Positions 1 through 8,540 of a stretch of DNA of 64,000 nt are shown one piece after another (position 1 is the stretch's first letter; each line of letters starts with the position of its first letter). This stretch comes from Pseudomonas koreensis. Its GTDB lineage: Bacteria; Pseudomonadota; Gammaproteobacteria; Pseudomonadales; Pseudomonadaceae. Under the pieces are notes generated by a model. The model saw only the letters and a list, made by a program, of their open reading frames with translations. It did not search any database and was not told the DNA's origin. Both the position numbers and the translations under genes were made by a program. The stretch is from positions 3,783,501 to 3,847,500 of the forward strand of contig NZ_JALJWP010000001.1 in assembly GCF_024169245.1 (NCBI RefSeq), read 5' to 3'.

Positions 1-1
1 C

Positions 2-445
2 TATCCCTATGAGTTTGATAAAAACTGGTACGTCGAGCCGCAGTTGCAGGCGATCTACAGCTACGTTGATCTGGACAGCAGCGACGACGCCGGCGCCAAG
101 GTGCGTTTCAAGGACGTCGATTCGCTGGTTGGCCGCGCCGGCGTGCGCATCGCCAGGGACTGGGAAACCGAAGGCGTCGACAAGAGCGCGCGGCGCACCA
201 ACGCGTGGATCCGCCCCAGCGTCTGGCATGAGTTCAAGGGCCAGCCGAAAACTGAATTTTCCTCTGAGTCGGGTTACATCCCGTTCGAGTCGGACATTCA
301 GGGCACGTGGGGCGAGGTCAATGTCGGGGTCGATTATCAAGCCAACCAACGCACGACATTTACCGCGTCGGCCGGTTATCGGCAGGGCTTTGATGGCGAC
401 AGCCATGGTTATGACGCAATGCTGGGTTTCAAAATAAATTTCTGA
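2..445 (+). CDS. Autotransporter-type outer-membrane beta-barrel protein, C-terminal part (5' end outside window)
   Basis: The reading frame is open from base 2, so the gene begins before the window; 147 C-terminal residues are visible. Alternating polar/hydrophobic strands rich in Tyr, Gly and Arg (for example NWYVEPQLQAIYSYVDL near its start) and a last strand ending in Phe (GFKINF) are the signature of outer-membrane barrels recognised by the Bam machinery. The internal pattern (VGRAGVRIARDWE, then TFTASAGYRQGF) resembles the last third of autotransporter translocator domains, as in pertactin-type proteins. The passenger is not in the window, so the exported function cannot be stated. The next gene starts 59 bp downstream and is probably unrelated. 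Confidence 0.75.
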   Translation, partial: YPYEFDKNWYVEPQLQAIYSYVDLDSSDDAGAKVRFKDVDSLVGRAGVRIARDWETEGVDKSARRTNAWIRPSVWHEFKGQPKTEFSSESGYIPFESDIQGTWGEVNVGVDYQANQRTTFTASAGYRQGFDGDSHGYDAMLGFKINF

Positions 446-504
446 ATGCCGCTGCGGCCTATATCCTCTGCGCCACATGTTTAGGCTGGAACAGGGACAG
501 GGCA

Positions 505-1632
505 ATGGCATTCAGGGTGATGGTCGTCGGTGGTTACGGCAATTTTGGCAGCATCGTTTGTCGGCATCTGGCGCTGATGCCAGAGATTGAGCTGCTGTTA
601 TCCGGCCGCGATGCGCGCAAGTTGCAGCGCAAGGTCGCTGAGCTGCAGGCGCAATCGGGCCGTCCGTGCGAAGGCTGGTGCGGCGATGCGCTGGGCGCGG
701 AGTTTCAAGCGGCGTTACGCGAGCTGAATATTCAGTTGGTGGTGCACACCGGTGGACCGTTTCAGGGGCAGTCCTACGCCGTTGCTGAAAGCTGCATCGA
801 CGCCGGGGTCAATTACTGTGATCTGGCCGACTGCCGCACCTTCGTCAACGGCATTGATGTACTCGACGCCCGCGCCAAGGAGGCTGGTGTGGCGCTGCTC
901 AGCGGTTGCAGTTCGGTGCCGACCCTGTCTTCGGCAATCATCGATCAGCAACGTCAGCGCTTTGCCCGAATCGATTCGATCGAGCACGGCATTTCTTCCT
1001 CGGCGAAGATGCCGGGGCTGTCCACGGTCGAGGGCGTGCTCGCCTACGCTGGCAAACCGATCAGGCAATTGAAGAATGGCCAGGTTCACGAAGTATTGGG
1101 CTGGCTCGATCTGACCCTGCGCAGCATGCCGCAACTGGGCACGCGGGTGCTGGCCAATGTCGATGTGCCGGACATGGATATTTTCGCTCGCCGCTATGGA
1201 GCACAGACGCTGCGCTTCAAGGCCGGCGCCGGCCTGAAACTCGGCGGCGTTGCCAACGCCTTGCTGGCGCAGGCTTTGCGTTTCGGTCTGGTGCGCGATC
1301 ATCGGCGCTGGGCGGCGCGCCTGCATCGATTGGGCACGTGGTTTGAACGCTTCGGCGATGGCAAGAGCGCGATGTACATTGATGTTCGCGGCATCGGTGT
1401 TGACGGCCAGCTGCTGAGCATGACCGCGCAACTCACCGCGCTGAATGACAAAGGCCCGGAAATCCCCAGCTGCGCCGCCGTCGCCCTCGCAACCAAAATG
1501 GCTCGGGGTTATGTACCGCAGGCCGGCGCGCGGCCGTGTGTTGGCGAGATCAGCGTCGAGGAATATCTGGCGGCGATCAACGATCCGGCCAATCTGAGCA
1601 TGTCGGTGCAGTTCGCCGAAGGGCAGCGTTGA
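505..1632 (+). CDS. Saccharopine dehydrogenase-like NAD(P)-binding oxidoreductase
   Basis: A 375-residue protein that opens with a Rossmann dinucleotide-binding loop (VVGGYGNFGS, residues 7-16) followed by LLLSGRD, the pattern of the saccharopine dehydrogenase NADP-binding family. A second signature, HTGGPFQGQSYAVAESC, follows at about residue 85, where these proteins contact substrate and cofactor. No membrane segment or signal peptide is seen, so it should be cytosolic. The substrate is not evident; members range from lysine metabolism to uncharacterised reductases. A DUF2269 membrane-protein gene begins one base after its stop codon, so the two are almost certainly co-transcribed. Confidence 0.8.
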   Translation: MAFRVMVVGGYGNFGSIVCRHLALMPEIELLLSGRDARKLQRKVAELQAQSGRPCEGWCGDALGAEFQAALRELNIQLVVHTGGPFQGQSYAVAESCIDAGVNYCDLADCRTFVNGIDVLDARAKEAGVALLSGCSSVPTLSSAIIDQQRQRFARIDSIEHGISSSAKMPGLSTVEGVLAYAGKPIRQLKNGQVHEVLGWLDLTLRSMPQLGTRVLANVDVPDMDIFARRYGAQTLRFKAGAGLKLGGVANALLAQALRFGLVRDHRRWAARLHRLGTWFERFGDGKSAMYIDVRGIGVDGQLLSMTAQLTALNDKGPEIPSCAAVALATKMARGYVPQAGARPCVGEISVEEYLAAINDPANLSMSVQFAEGQR

Positions 1633-1633
1633 G

Positions 1634-2131
1634 ATGGTGTATCTCTGCCTGAAGTACCTGCATGTAATCGCGGCGATTTTCCTCTTTGGTTTCGGCATGG
1701 GCTCCTACCTCTACCTGATCGCCGCCAGCCGCACCGGCAACCCGCAAGTGATCGCCCATGTCGCACGGATGGTGGTGCGCTTTGACACGTGGATCACCAC
1801 GCCGGCTGGGGTTGTGCAGGTCATCACCGGCTATCTGCTGATGCGGCTTTCCGGGCTGTCGATGAGCATGGAGTGGCTGCTGACTTCGCTGATCATTTTC
1901 TTCTGTGTGGGCGCGTTGTGGCTGCCGGTGCTGGTGTTGCAAAAGCGTTTGCAGAGCATCGCGCTGAGCGCGGGCGAGGGTGGCCTGGCTCTGGATGATC
2001 GCTACGCGAGCACGTACCGCTGGTGGTTCTGGATGGGCGTCGCCGGGTTCGCCGGGATGTTTGTCATCGTGCTGATGATGGTGACGAAGATGACGCCGCT
2101 GCAACTGATCGGATCAGCCGTGGGCCTTTAG
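1634..2131 (+). CDS. DUF2269-family integral membrane protein
   Basis: A 165-residue protein with four predicted membrane helices at about residues 5-29, 54-74, 79-103 and 129-151. The LKYLHVIAAIFLFGFGMGSY start and the central TTPAGVVQVITGY segment match the DUF2269 family, whose biochemical role is unknown. The ATG lies one base past the stop of the upstream reductase gene, which argues for translational coupling and a joint role, perhaps a membrane-anchored redox pair; that role is inference. Its last 18 bases overlap the 3' end of the convergent DCC-family gene. Confidence 0.8.
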   Translation: MVYLCLKYLHVIAAIFLFGFGMGSYLYLIAASRTGNPQVIAHVARMVVRFDTWITTPAGVVQVITGYLLMRLSGLSMSMEWLLTSLIIFFCVGALWLPVLVLQKRLQSIALSAGEGGLALDDRYASTYRWWFWMGVAGFAGMFVIVLMMVTKMTPLQLIGSAVGL

Positions 2132-2557
2132 AAAACGACTTTCGTGATCCGCTGTTGGTAGCAGGCAAGTGTTGTACTTGCCGAACAGCCGATAGCGATT
2201 CAGCGCGATGCGATCGTAGGCCCAGTCGCGCAGCCGGCGCGGGAAGATCCGCAGCAGTTTCAGCGGCTGCCAGCGCCCCGGCAATTGGCCGATCACTTGC
2301 AGAAACGCATCGGAACGCTCCCAGTAATGCCGGTCGCGAATCACCGCCATGGTGTCGAACTCATCCAGCGGCAAACCGGCCCACGCCAGCAACGCTTGGC
2401 CCTCGGGCGATTGCACCGCCGCCAGCCGTACTCGGCGCTGGTGATCGTGGCGTATCAAAAAGCGCGCCCAGCCGTTGCAGAGCTTGCACACACCGTCGAA
2501 CAGCACCACGGTTTCGCCGGGCTTGAGCAATGGCGCGGGGGTAGGGCGGGTTTTCAT
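2114..2557 (-). CDS. DCC-family (DUF393) thiol-disulfide oxidoreductase-like protein
   Basis: A 147-residue protein with the family hallmark DGVCKLCN (Asp21, Cys24, Cys27) followed by an RFLIRHD segment; the DxxCxxC motif names the DCC family and suggests thiol-disulfide chemistry, though few members have been tested. The start at 2557 is preferred because an AAGGA sequence lies about ten bases upstream; the open frame extends to an ATG at 2605 with no better ribosome site. The 3' end overlaps the convergent DUF2269 gene by 18 bp, so the two transcripts are antisense there. No signal peptide is visible, so the protein is probably cytosolic. Confidence 0.8.
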   Translation of the reverse strand: MKTRPTPAPLLKPGETVVLFDGVCKLCNGWARFLIRHDHQRRVRLAAVQSPEGQALLAWAGLPLDEFDTMAVIRDRHYWERSDAFLQVIGQLPGRWQPLKLLRIFPRRLRDWAYDRIALNRYRLFGKYNTCLLPTADHESRFLKAHG

Positions 2558-2617
2558 GGCAGGCATGTCCTTGGCGGCGGTTGTCGCGATCATAACCTCG
2601 ATCAACCGGCGCTTGTT

Positions 2618-3538
2618 CTATAGCGACGGATCGCGGCGGTATTGCCCCGGCGATCTTCCATGAACGCGGCGAAAGGCAGCGCCAAAAGCCGCGTCGGACA
2701 GATAGCCCAGCGAAGCGGCGACCGTCGCCACATTGTCCCGACCATTGCGCAAGCGAAACGCGGCCACGCGCATCCGCCAGCGTGTGGCGTATTCGACCGG
2801 CGCCAGGCCCATGCGCGTCTTGAACAGCGCAGCGAAACCCGATCGCGACATGCAGGCCATCTCGGCCATTTGCGTCAGGCGCCAAGGCTTCTCCGGAGCA
2901 GCGTGAATGGCGCGCAATACGCCGGCAATCGCCGGCTCTCGCATTCCACCGAGCCAGGCCAGTTGTTCGGCATCGGCGCTGTTGATGTGATGGCGCAGCG
3001 CATGGATAAAGATCAGCCGCAGCAGGTCGTTGCACATTGCCTGCGAGCCGGCCTGCTGCGAAGGCCATTCGCGGCCCAGTTCATCGAGCAGCCAGCCGAA
3101 CGACGAAGCGCCTGCGGTCTCGGCGCGAATGATCAGCGAGGTTGGCAGCACCTCAAGCAGCTCCGTCGCGCCTGGACCCGACAACGACACGCTGCCTCCC
3201 AGCAACTCGACTCCCTCGCCGACGCCGAACGTCGCCGAGGCACCGTCATGGGCGAAAACATCCGCTGCATTCACCGCTTCGACATCGACGCCGCTGGCGA
3301 GAATGAACGGCGTGCGCGAAACCACAAAACAGTCGCCGGCCTGCAGCAACTGCGCCGGCATGCCCTGCATGCGCAGCCAGCATTCGCCACGTCGCACCAC
3401 GTTGAATTTCAGTTCGATGGGTTGAAAGCGCAGCGCCCAGATGCCACCCGCCTGCAAACGAACCGAACAGGCTGCGCGCAGTTCAGAGAGCGCCAATACG
3501 GCAGAGAGTGGATCGCCAGCAGGATTTTGGATGATCAC
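2618..3538 (-). CDS. AraC-family transcriptional regulator (cupin sensor domain)
   Basis: A 306-residue protein with an N-terminal cupin-like sensor domain (about residues 10-180) and a C-terminal double helix-turn-helix (about 210-300). The second helix-turn-helix contains VATVAASLGYLSDAAFGAAFRR, broken here only by its internal variations, and the chain ends in the usual GRSPGQYRR. This layout fits the cupin-6 subgroup of AraC regulators, which usually control one nearby oxidoreductase gene. The start at 3538 lies 88 bp from the divergent SDR gene at 3627, so the shared interval probably holds the operator and the SDR is the likely target. The inducer cannot be told from sequence. Confidence 0.85.
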   Translation of the reverse strand: MIIQNPAGDPLSAVLALSELRAACSVRLQAGGIWALRFQPIELKFNVVRRGECWLRMQGMPAQLLQAGDCFVVSRTPFILASGVDVEAVNAADVFAHDGASATFGVGEGVELLGGSVSLSGPGATELLEVLPTSLIIRAETAGASSFGWLLDELGREWPSQQAGSQAMCNDLLRLIFIHALRHHINSADAEQLAWLGGMREPAIAGVLRAIHAAPEKPWRLTQMAEMACMSRSGFAALFKTRMGLAPVEYATRWRMRVAAFRLRNGRDNVATVAASLGYLSDAAFGAAFRRVHGRSPGQYRRDPSL

Positions 3539-3626
3539 GACAGAAACCTGGATTTATCAGACTGGTTCGTCCCGACAGCTTAGCCAAGAATGAAAGCCTT
3601 CGATAGCTCACCCAGGATTACACCTC

Positions 3627-4595
3627 ATGGTCACGCTTCAACAACCTGTGAAATCGCCGTTCAATGCCGCCAGCACAGCGGCCGAAGTCATGGCCGGCAT
3701 TGATCTGAGGGGGCAGCTCGCTGTGGTCACGGGCGGCTATTCCGGCCTGGGTCTGCTGACGGTGAAAAGCCTCGCTGCGGCCGGGGCGCAGGTCATTGTG
3801 CCGGCCAGAGATACCGCGCGGGCCGAGGCGGCGTTGACCGGGATTGACGGCGTCAGGGTAATGCCCATGGATCTGATGCAGGCCGGGTCAGTGGCGGCGT
3901 TCAGTCGGGATGTGGTCAGCGCGGGCCAGCCAGTGTCGTTGCTGATCAACTGCGCCGGGGTCATGGCCGCACCGTTGCTGCGCGATGCCGATGGCCACGA
4001 GAGCCAGTTTGCGACCAATCATTTGGGCCACTATCGCCTGACCTGCGGCCTCTGGCCGGTGCTGGTCAAGTCTGGGCAGGCGCGGGTGCTGTCGGTGTCT
4101 TCACGCGGGCATCAGATTGCCGGGGTGGATTTTGACGACATCGATTTCTTGCAGCGCCCGTATGACAAATGGCTCGCTTATGGCCAGTCGAAAACCGCCA
4201 ATGCCTTGTTTGCCATCGCACTCGATCAGCGTGGACGTAGCGATGGCGTTCGCGCGTTCTCATTGCATCCGGGGCAGATTCTGACGGATCTGGCACGGCA
4301 CTTGAGCACGGCGGAACTCGCCGCCTTCGATGCGCTGGATGAACAGGGTCGGCCACGGCTGGATCCGCACAACGGTTTGAAAACTGTCGAGCAGGGCGCC
4401 GCTACCGGGTTGTGGTGTGCGACCAGTGCGCTACTTGCGGATTTGGGTGGTGTGTATTGCGAAGACTGCAATGTTGCGCCGATCAATGACCCTGAAACAG
4501 GCCGCAAGGGTGTGGCGCAATGGGCGGTGGATGCCGGGTTGGCGGAGCGACTCTGGGCGGTTTCGGAGCAATGGACTGGGCTCACGGTGGCATGA
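3627..4595 (+). CDS. Short-chain dehydrogenase/reductase (retinol-dehydrogenase/WWOX-like)
   Basis: A 322-residue SDR. The cofactor loop TGGYSGLG is at residues 35-42, the NHLGHY motif at 131-136, the catalytic Ser near 158-159 in SVSSRG, and the YxxxK pair is Tyr185 and Lys189 in AYGQSKTAN. The longer size and NHLGHY/YGQSK pattern fit the retinol-dehydrogenase-like branch, which usually prefers NADP(H) and carbonyl substrates. An AGGA ribosome site lies about ten bases before the ATG. It is divergent from an AraC regulator, a common regulator-reductase arrangement. The physiological substrate is unknown. Confidence 0.85.
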   Translation: MVTLQQPVKSPFNAASTAAEVMAGIDLRGQLAVVTGGYSGLGLLTVKSLAAAGAQVIVPARDTARAEAALTGIDGVRVMPMDLMQAGSVAAFSRDVVSAGQPVSLLINCAGVMAAPLLRDADGHESQFATNHLGHYRLTCGLWPVLVKSGQARVLSVSSRGHQIAGVDFDDIDFLQRPYDKWLAYGQSKTANALFAIALDQRGRSDGVRAFSLHPGQILTDLARHLSTAELAAFDALDEQGRPRLDPHNGLKTVEQGAATGLWCATSALLADLGGVYCEDCNVAPINDPETGRKGVAQWAVDAGLAERLWAVSEQWTGLTVA

Positions 4596-4614
4596 ATCGA
4601 GTCAAAGGCCAAAA

Positions 4615-4765
4615 GCCCCTCACCCTGGCCCTCTCCCGGAGGGAGAGGGGACTGACCGAGGTGTTCAGTAGAGATACGCCGACCTGAAATACCGAGCCGA
4701 ACGCAGGATTTGAACAGCCCCCAAATCGGCTCCCTCTCCCTCGGGAGAGGGCTGGGGTGAGGGGC
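4615..4765. repeat. MITE-like element with hairpin-containing terminal inverted repeats (copy 1)
   Basis: The left end reads CCCCTCACCCTGGCCCTCTC and continues into its own hairpin partner GGGAGAGGGG; the right end is the inverse, ending in GGGTGAGGGGC. Each end is therefore an internal hairpin as well as half of a roughly 40-bp terminal inverted repeat. A related copy lies at 21739-21941 and shares the edges plus parts of the interior (ATACGCCGACCT here, ATATGCCGACCC there). No ORF is present inside. It separates the SDR gene from a convergent LysR gene and may also act as a transcription stop. Confidence 0.75.
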
Positions 4766-4844
4766 TGCCGCGCCGCCGTAACCCAGTCGTACCCAAACAC
4801 AACATTTCGCCTGCGCACCGCCATCGCGCTTCAGCCCGGTCGGA

Positions 4845-5720
4845 TCAATCCCCCAGCTTCGCCCAGAATTCCTCCGCCGAATGACTGATCGGAGCCGTCG
4901 GGCGAGTCAGATGAATTTCCAATGGAATGTCCCAGCTTTCATCCAGTGCCCTGACCAGACGCCCATCGGCCATTTCCTGTTCTGTCAGGCTTTTCGGCAG
5001 CCAGGCGACGCCTTTGCTTTCCAGCGCCATCGACATCAGCACCGCCGCCAGATGGCTGCTGAACAGCGGTTTCAAGTGCAGATAATCGGCTTTGCCGTGC
5101 AGCCTGTGGGCGACAATTCGGCCCAGGCCGGATTCGTGGGTGTAGGCTAGATAGGGCAGGGTTTCGGGCGAAGTGCCGAATTGCGCCGAAGCGCTCGCCA
5201 GCGGGATGAGTACATCCTCGCCGACCTTCTTGCCAATGAATTGATCAGGCGCCAGCAACGGCGGTACGTCGGGGTGGCGATGGCATAGCAGGAACTGCAC
5301 CTGGCCCAGAATCAGCATCTGTTCGCACACGGCCATGCTGTCGGAATGCAGGCGAACCGCATCGATCGGCGCACCCCTTTCGGCACTGCGCAACCAGCGC
5401 GGGAAGAAGGTGAATGACAGCGAATGAGTGGCCGCAAACTGCAAGGTTTTCGCGGCCATGCCCGCCACTTCCTGAGCTTCGGAACGCATGCGGTACAGGC
5501 GTCTGGCCGCTTCCTGAGCACTGGGCAAAATCTGCCTGCCGGCCTCGGTCAACGTCGCGCCTTGCGGGGTGCGCACGAACAATTCCACGCCCATCCAGTT
5601 CTCCAGCGAACGCACTCGGCGACTGAACGCCGGCTGCGTCACATGGCGCGCTTCAGCGGCCCGGACAAAGCTGCCGTACTCGGCCAGCGCTGAAAAATCC
5701 TCAAGCCAAACCAGTTCCAA
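4845..5720 (-). CDS. LysR-family transcriptional regulator of the tartrate-type locus (TTG start)
   Basis: A 291-residue LysR regulator: the N-terminal winged helix includes FVRAAEARHVTQPAFSRRV, followed by a periplasmic-binding-type effector domain. The open frame runs up to 5801, but the extra 27 residues look non-homologous and would overlap the divergent promoter. I chose the TTG at 5720 because AGGAGG lies eight bases upstream and the protein then begins MELVWLEDFSAL, the usual LysR register. The gene is divergent from a D-tartrate-dehydratase-like gene 99 bp away, so it probably controls that gene and the carrier behind it, with the effector likely a hydroxy-dicarboxylate. Confidence 0.85.
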   Translation of the reverse strand: MELVWLEDFSALAEYGSFVRAAEARHVTQPAFSRRVRSLENWMGVELFVRTPQGATLTEAGRQILPSAQEAARRLYRMRSEAQEVAGMAAKTLQFAATHSLSFTFFPRWLRSAERGAPIDAVRLHSDSMAVCEQMLILGQVQFLLCHRHPDVPPLLAPDQFIGKKVGEDVLIPLASASAQFGTSPETLPYLAYTHESGLGRIVAHRLHGKADYLHLKPLFSSHLAAVLMSMALESKGVAWLPKSLTEQEMADGRLVRALDESWDIPLEIHLTRPTAPISHSAEEFWAKLGD

Positions 5721-5818
5721 GGGCAATGCCTCCTGTGCATAGGGCGCGGCATTAATAGCATTGGGCGGGTGTCGTCGCAAAGCATAACGTTGGGCCACCA
5801 CAACAAGAGGAACCCGTC

Positions 5819-6988
5819 ATGCGTATCGTCGATATCCGTGAAAAAACCGTTTCCATCGCTTCCCCGATCGCCAATGCCTACATCGACTTTTCGAAGATGA
5901 CCTGCTCGGTCGCCGCGGTCATTACCGACGTGATCCGTGACGGCAAACCGGTCATCGGTTACGGCTTCAACTCCAATGGTCGCTACGGTCAGGGCGCGTT
6001 GATGCGCGATCGTTTTCTGGCGCGGATCACCGAAGCCGACCCGGAAACCCTGATCGATCACGAAAACAATAACCTCGATCCGTTCGCCATCTGGAAAACC
6101 CTGATGACCAACGAAAAACCCGGCGGGCATGGCGAGCGTTCGGTAGCGGTCGGCACCATCGACATGGCGGTGTGGGACGCGGTGGCGAAGATCGAAGGCA
6201 AGCCGCTGTATCGCCTGCTTGCCGATCGTTATCGCGATGGCGTGGCCGATGACAAGGTCTGGGTGTATGCGGCGGGTGGCTATTACTACCCGGGCAAGGA
6301 CCAGAGCAAACTCAAGGCTGAAATGCAGGGCTATCTGGATCGTGGCTACGACGTGGTCAAAATGAAGATCGGCGCGGTGCCGCTGGACGAAGATATTCGC
6401 CGCATCGAAGCGGTGCTCGAAGTGGTGGGTGACGGCCAGCGACTGGCGGTCGACGCCAACGGCCGCTTCGATCTGCAGACCGGTATCGCGTACGCCGAAG
6501 CGATCAAGAAGTACAACCTGTTCTGGTATGAAGAGGTCGGCGACCCGCTGGATTACGCGCTTCAGGCCGAGCTGGCCAATCACTACGAACTGCCGATGGC
6601 CACCGGCGAAAACCTGTTCTCTCATCAGGACGCCCGCAACCTGTTGCGCCACGGCGGCATGCGCCCTGACCGCGACTACCTGCAATTCGACTGCGCGCTG
6701 TCCTACGGGCTCGTCGAGTACATGCGCACCTTGAAAGTGATGGAAGAGCTGGGTTGGTCTTCGCGTCGCGTGGTGCCGCATGGCGGTCACCAGATGTCGC
6801 TGAACATCGCTGCCGGCCTGCACCTGGGCGGCAACGAATCGTACCCGGACGTGTTCCAGCCATTCGGCGGGTTTGCCGATGGCATCCGTGTGGAAAACGG
6901 CTATGTCGGGCTGCCGGATATCCCGGGGGTCGGCTTCGAAGCCAAATCTGCGCTGTATGCCGTCATGCGTGAACTGGGCGAGCGCTGA
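5819..6988 (+). CDS. tarD: Probable D-tartrate dehydratase (enolase superfamily)
   Basis: A 389-residue enolase-superfamily protein, the same length I recall for the characterised Bradyrhizobium D-tartrate dehydratase. Active-site elements are in order: Lys181/Lys183 in VVKMKIG, metal ligands Asp212 (VDANG), Glu238 or Glu239 (WYEEVGD) and Glu264 (TGENLF), then His321 in VVPHGGHQMS. In the characterised family a Lys-His pair removes water from D-tartrate to give oxaloacetate. A divergent LysR gene and a downstream DctA-type carrier support a hydroxy-dicarboxylate substrate. Other enolase-superfamily acid-sugar dehydratases share the scaffold, so the exact stereoisomer is inferred. Protein is cytosolic. 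Confidence 0.75.
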   Translation: MRIVDIREKTVSIASPIANAYIDFSKMTCSVAAVITDVIRDGKPVIGYGFNSNGRYGQGALMRDRFLARITEADPETLIDHENNNLDPFAIWKTLMTNEKPGGHGERSVAVGTIDMAVWDAVAKIEGKPLYRLLADRYRDGVADDKVWVYAAGGYYYPGKDQSKLKAEMQGYLDRGYDVVKMKIGAVPLDEDIRRIEAVLEVVGDGQRLAVDANGRFDLQTGIAYAEAIKKYNLFWYEEVGDPLDYALQAELANHYELPMATGENLFSHQDARNLLRHGGMRPDRDYLQFDCALSYGLVEYMRTLKVMEELGWSSRRVVPHGGHQMSLNIAAGLHLGGNESYPDVFQPFGGFADGIRVENGYVGLPDIPGVGFEAKSALYAVMRELGER

Positions 6989-7001
6989 TTCAGTTTCATC
7001 T

Positions 7002-7024
7002 GCGGCCTCGTTTGCCGAGGCCGC
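7002..7024. terminator. Hairpin between tarD-like and dctA-like genes
   Basis: GCGGCCTCG, a five-base loop TTTGC, and CGAGGCCGC form a perfect 9-bp stem. It is followed by ACTTTCAGG rather than a long T run, so it may be a partial terminator or an RNA-stabilising hairpin that sets different levels for the dehydratase and the carrier. Confidence 0.5.
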
Positions 7025-7090
7025 ACTTTCAGGCGTCATCCTGGGCGCCAAAGCCACATGCCCACCACAACAATAAAATGAGGTGCTTCC

Positions 7091-8398
7091 GTGGAAACTT
7101 CAAAATCGCGCTGGTACAGCCAGCTCTATGTGCAGGTGCTGATCGGCATCGTCATCGGCGCTGCCATCGGATACTTCGTGCCGGACATCGGCGCCAAGCT
7201 GCAGCCGTTTGCCGACGGTTTCATCAAGCTGATCAAGATGCTCCTGGCGCCGATCATTTTCGGCACGGTGGTGGTCGGTATCGCCAAGATGGGCAGTATC
7301 AAGGAGGTCGGTCGCATCGGTGTGAAAGCGCTGATCTACTTCGAAATCCTCTCGACCATTGCTCTGGTCGTCGGCTTGATCGTGGTCAACGTCGTCAAGC
7401 CCGGCGCCGGCATGAACATCAACGCCGGCACCCTCGATGGCAGCGCCATCAACAAGTACAGCCAGGCGGCGAGCGAGCAGGGCGGTACTGTCGATTTCTT
7501 CCTCAATATCATTCCGCAGACCTTCCTTGGCGCCTTCTCCAACGGCGTCATGCTGCAGGTGATTCTGTTGTCGGTGCTGATGGGCGTCGCCTTGGTGCAA
7601 ATGGGCGAAACCAGCAAGCCGCTGATCAACACCATCGATCTGTTCCTGCAAGGCCTGTTCAAGATCGTGGCGATGGTCATGCGCCTGGCGCCGCTCGGTG
7701 CCGGTGCCGGTATGGCGTTCACCATCGGCAAATATGGGATCGGCACGTTGCTGTCGCTGGGGCAGTTGCTGGTCGCGCTGTACATCACGACGTTGATTTT
7801 CATTGTTGTGGTGCTGGGTGCGGTGGCGCGATGGTCGGGCATGCCGCTGATGCAGTTTTTGCGCTACTTCAAGGATGAAATCCTGATCACCCTGGGCACC
7901 TGCTCGACCGAAGCGGTGCTGCCGCGAATGATGATCAAACTGGAAAAGCTCGGCTGCAAGAAATCCGTGGTCGGCATGGTCCTGCCGACGGGTTACACCT
8001 TCAACGCAGACGGCACCTGCATCTACCTGACGATGGCGGCGATTTTCATTGCCCAGGCGACCAACACGCCGCTGACCTTCATGGATCAGATGATTCTGCT
8101 CGGCGTATTTCTACTCACGTCCAAGGGCTCGGCCGGTGTGGCGGGAGCAGGGTTTGTGACACTCGCGGCCACCCTCACCACCATTCACTCGATACCTCTG
8201 GTGGGCCTGGTGTTGCTGTTGGGCATCGATCGCTTCCTCAACGAGGCGCGAGCCGTGACCAACCTGATCGGTAACGGCATCGGCACCATCGCCATCGCCA
8301 AATGGGACAAGTCGTTCGACGTCGAAGCGTGCGAGCGGGAAATCGCCGCCATGAAGCAGGACAAGGCAGCGCGCAAGTCGCTGCTGGCGCACAAGTAA
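7091..8398 (+). CDS. dctA: DctA-type dicarboxylate:cation symporter (GTG start)
   Basis: A 435-residue DAACS-family carrier with the usual eight helices and two re-entrant hairpins. FADGFIKLIKMLLAPIIF lies near residue 42, and the PTGYTFNADGTCIYLTMAA motif matches the DctA/GltP substrate site. The serine-rich hairpin, usually T-S-S-S-E, reads T-C-S-T-E (LGTCSTEAVLPRMM), a departure that may reflect a modified substrate. Start is GTG with GAGGT nine bases upstream. It lies about 100 bp downstream of the tarD-like gene, beyond a hairpin, so it probably imports the tartrate-like substrate by Na+ or H+ symport. Inner membrane. Confidence 0.85.
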   Translation: METSKSRWYSQLYVQVLIGIVIGAAIGYFVPDIGAKLQPFADGFIKLIKMLLAPIIFGTVVVGIAKMGSIKEVGRIGVKALIYFEILSTIALVVGLIVVNVVKPGAGMNINAGTLDGSAINKYSQAASEQGGTVDFFLNIIPQTFLGAFSNGVMLQVILLSVLMGVALVQMGETSKPLINTIDLFLQGLFKIVAMVMRLAPLGAGAGMAFTIGKYGIGTLLSLGQLLVALYITTLIFIVVVLGAVARWSGMPLMQFLRYFKDEILITLGTCSTEAVLPRMMIKLEKLGCKKSVVGMVLPTGYTFNADGTCIYLTMAAIFIAQATNTPLTFMDQMILLGVFLLTSKGSAGVAGAGFVTLAATLTTIHSIPLVGLVLLLGIDRFLNEARAVTNLIGNGIGTIAIAKWDKSFDVEACEREIAAMKQDKAARKSLLAHK

Positions 8399-8481
8399 TC
8401 TGCCAACGTGGCGGTCTTCCTCTGTTGGCGATCCGGCTTGCTGACAGAGGTTCTAATCGGATACCGGACGGGCTGCCTCGG

Positions 8482-8510
8482 TTGACACTCCTTTCGTTCT
8501 CATGAAATAT
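8482..8510 (+). promoter_or_regulatory. Putative promoter of the MarR-type gene
   Basis: A consensus -35 hexamer TTGACA (8482-8487) is followed 17-20 bases on by the A/T-rich stretch AAATATATA, a loose -10 region. The adjoining perfect palindrome overlaps the expected -10/+1 zone, as expected for autorepression. Confidence 0.5.
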
Positions 8511-8523
8511 ATAGTGCACTATA
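8510..8523. promoter_or_regulatory. Perfect 14-bp palindrome, probable MarR/OhrR-type operator
   Basis: TATAGTGCACTATA is self-complementary across all 14 bases. It sits 18 bp before the preferred MarR start codon and overlaps the putative -10 region, so binding would block transcription. A weaker arm pair, ATAG-CGAA-CTAT, follows at 8526-8537 and might be a second half-operator. Autoregulation is inference from position. Confidence 0.65.
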
Positions 8524-8540
8524 CAATAGCGAACTATGAA

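Noticed and set aside
715..1698. A 327-aa open frame on the minus strand
   Set aside because: It mirrors the saccharopine-dehydrogenase-like gene in another frame, has no recognisable domain and a composition rich in Arg/His/Gln typical of antisense frames in GC-rich DNA.
5639..7057. A 472-aa minus-strand open frame
   Set aside because: It runs antisense through the tarD-like gene and into the LysR gene. Its protein is low-complexity and Val/His-rich with no motif, while the plus-strand enzyme has full active-site residues.
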